Assembly: GCA_031261885.1 (NCBI GenBank) | Contig: JAISIU010000105.1 | Coordinates: 1-7,410 of the forward strand | DNA length: 7,410 nucleotides | Origin: Bifidobacteriaceae bacterium | GTDB lineage: Bacteria > Actinomycetota > Actinomycetes > Actinomycetales > WQXJ01 | Reading direction: 5' to 3' | Shown: positions 6,773 to 7,410 of the stretch, piece after piece | Layout: each line of letters begins with the position of its first letter | Numbering within the stretch: the first letter of the stretch is position 1 | The notes under the pieces: generated by a model | What the model saw: only the letters and a program-made list of their open reading frames with translations | Told to the model about the DNA's origin: nothing | The model's database searches: none | Position numbers and translations under genes: made by a program

Positions 6773-6778
6773 ATTATC
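6773..6778 (-). promoter_or_regulatory. Candidate -10 hexamer (GATAAT) for the pilus operon
   Basis: GATAAT matches 5 of 6 positions of the sigma-70 -10 box and lies in an AT-rich patch rare for this genome, 112 bp before the first gene of the operon. No good -35 box is found at 16-18 bp upstream. A small inverted repeat GCGT-GGTT-ACGC (6796-6785) sits just upstream and could be an operator. Confidence 0.3.
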
Positions 6779-6788
6779 CGAAGAGCGT

Positions 6789-6814
6789 AACCACGCACGT
6801 CGCAGCGCTATTCC
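6789..6814 (-). promoter_or_regulatory. Candidate SigR/SigH-type promoter (GGAAT-N18-GTT)
   Basis: On the minus strand GGAAT (6814-6810), exactly 18 bp, then GTT (6791-6789). This is the published consensus pattern for actinobacterial SigR/SigH thiol-stress sigma factors. Transcription would start about 120 nt before the first gene of the pilus operon. The element has only eight fixed bases, so chance occurrence cannot be excluded. Confidence 0.3.
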
Positions 6815-7007
6815 CCGGGCGTCGCGGACCACCATCCTCGTCGGGAAGACCAGTGCGCTTTCCTCACAGCGAACAGCCGCCCGGGCGTCAGACGGCCACG
6901 GCGGCCGGCACGCGGACCCTTCCCGAGCCCGCCACCGGCCCGGACCGATGGCCTCTCGCCCGGACCTGGACCATTGGCCCACGCGCACCCGGACCGGGCC
7001 GTGCCCG

Positions 7008-7410
7008 TCAGGACGGCGACAGGGCCGCCAGGAACGTCAGCGGGTCGCCGCCCGCGGCGGCCAACAACGGCCCGACCTCGGCGCGGCCCCCGCGCGCCGG
7101 ATCGGGGAACCCCAACCGGGTCAGCCACTGGCCGCCGGCGTCGAGGGTCACGGCGTCCCAGCCCGCGCTCACGACCGCCGGCCCGAACCGCCGCACGGCC
7201 TCCCCGCGCAGGTAGGCCCGCGTGGACGGCGGCGGCGTGGCCGCCGCCCGCTCCACCTCTTCGGCCGGGAACAGGACCTCGACGGCCCCGCCCGCGGCCA
7301 GCCGGGCCGCGAGCGACCGCTCCGGCCGCACATCGCACCACTGGAGGTCCGCCGCCCTGAGCCGCGGGTCGTCCCAGCCCGTGCCGAACCGGGCCTTGAG
7401 GCCCTCGAGC
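7008..7410 (-). CDS. dop: Dop, Pup deamidase/depupylase, C-terminal part
   Basis: Only the last 133 residues are visible; the 5' part lies beyond the right edge. In the Pup-proteasome system Dop converts the C-terminal Gln of Pup to Glu and removes Pup from tagged proteins. The visible part has the family's C-terminal pattern in order: LQWCDVRPERSLAARL (like the DVRPEKGL segment of Dop), PPPSTRAYLRGEAVRRF (like DTRAYFRG), then GWDAVTLD (like SWDSVIFD) and a closing RGGRAEVGPLLAAA segment. This ending separates Dop from the related ligase PafA, which ends in a WVHLKLND-type segment. The catalytic N-terminal half is not visible, so activity cannot be judged. The frame is open to the window edge; the GTG at 7331 is internal. 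In many actinobacteria pup follows dop directly, but here a gap and the pilus operon follow. The assignment is from recalled motifs, not alignment. Confidence 0.8.
   Translation of the reverse strand, partial: LEGLKARFGTGWDDPRLRAADLQWCDVRPERSLAARLAAGGAVEVLFPAEEVERAAATPPPSTRAYLRGEAVRRFGPAVVSAGWDAVTLDAGGQWLTRLGFPDPARGGRAEVGPLLAAAGGDPLTFLAALSPS

Larger units (their letters stand above)
6662..7007. other. 346-bp non-coding gap between dop and the pilus operon
   Basis: No convincing gene is visible on either strand. The minus-strand 80-codon frame at 6988-6746 has no family features and does not end like Pup. The gap should hold the dop transcript end and the promoter of the pilus operon. On the minus strand I see a stem of 6 bp with one G-U pair around a 3-nt loop at 6981-6967, without a T-run, a sigma-R-like element at 6814-6789 and a GATAAT at 6778-6773 in a short AT-richer patch. 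Confidence 0.65.

Noticed and set aside
6967..6981. Intrinsic terminator after dop
   Set aside because: A 6-bp stem with one G-U pair and a 3-nt loop is present, but no T-run follows on the minus strand. Evidence is too weak.
6746..6988. Minus-strand 80-codon frame after dop as a candidate pup
   Set aside because: It does not end in Gly-Gly-Glu or Gly-Gly-Gln, is rich in Arg and Trp rather than acidic, and has no recognisable Pup sequence or good ribosome site.
6706..7215. Plus-strand 169-codon frame
   Set aside because: Its second half is antisense to dop, and the translation is low-complexity Pro/Arg/Ala-rich without any recognisable motif.

Overview
The window is very GC-rich, roughly 70% by eye. 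It reads as part of an actinobacterial chromosome. Every gene I can support lies on the minus strand. Two things point to an actinobacterium: the base composition, and a partial gene at the right edge that matches the C-terminus of Dop, the Pup deamidase/depupylase of the Pup-proteasome system. I cannot name a genus.

The layout is given in order of transcription, right to left. The 3' end of dop occupies 7410-7008. A 346-bp gap follows, with candidate promoter elements. Then comes a tightly packed block: an unrecognised 300-aa Pro/Ala-rich protein (6661-5759), pilB assembly ATPase (5762-4071), pilT retraction ATPase (4069-2888) and pilC platform protein (2891-1650). Successive genes overlap by 4 nt or are 1 nt apart, so the block is very probably one translationally coupled operon. 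A 427-bp non-coding gap follows, holding a 31-bp tandem repeat, a relatively AT-rich promoter-like segment and a long leader with hairpin potential. After it come pilA (major pilin, 1222-674) and a second prepilin-like gene (641 to the left edge, truncated by the window).

Together these encode the core of a type IVa-like pilus. PilB powers pilin extraction and polymerisation through the PilC platform, PilT powers retraction, PilA is the likely major subunit, and the second prepilin is a likely minor pilin. The prepilin peptidase (PilD) and the PilM/N/O alignment proteins are not in the window and may lie further left. Having both PilB and PilT suggests dynamic pili (twitching, adhesion or DNA uptake). 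That is inference.

The most interesting unexplained elements are the Pro/Ala-rich protein coupled to pilB, the structured pilC-pilA gap, and the placement of dop directly before a pilus operon with no visible pup gene between them. The core machinery itself is a recognisable, known system.
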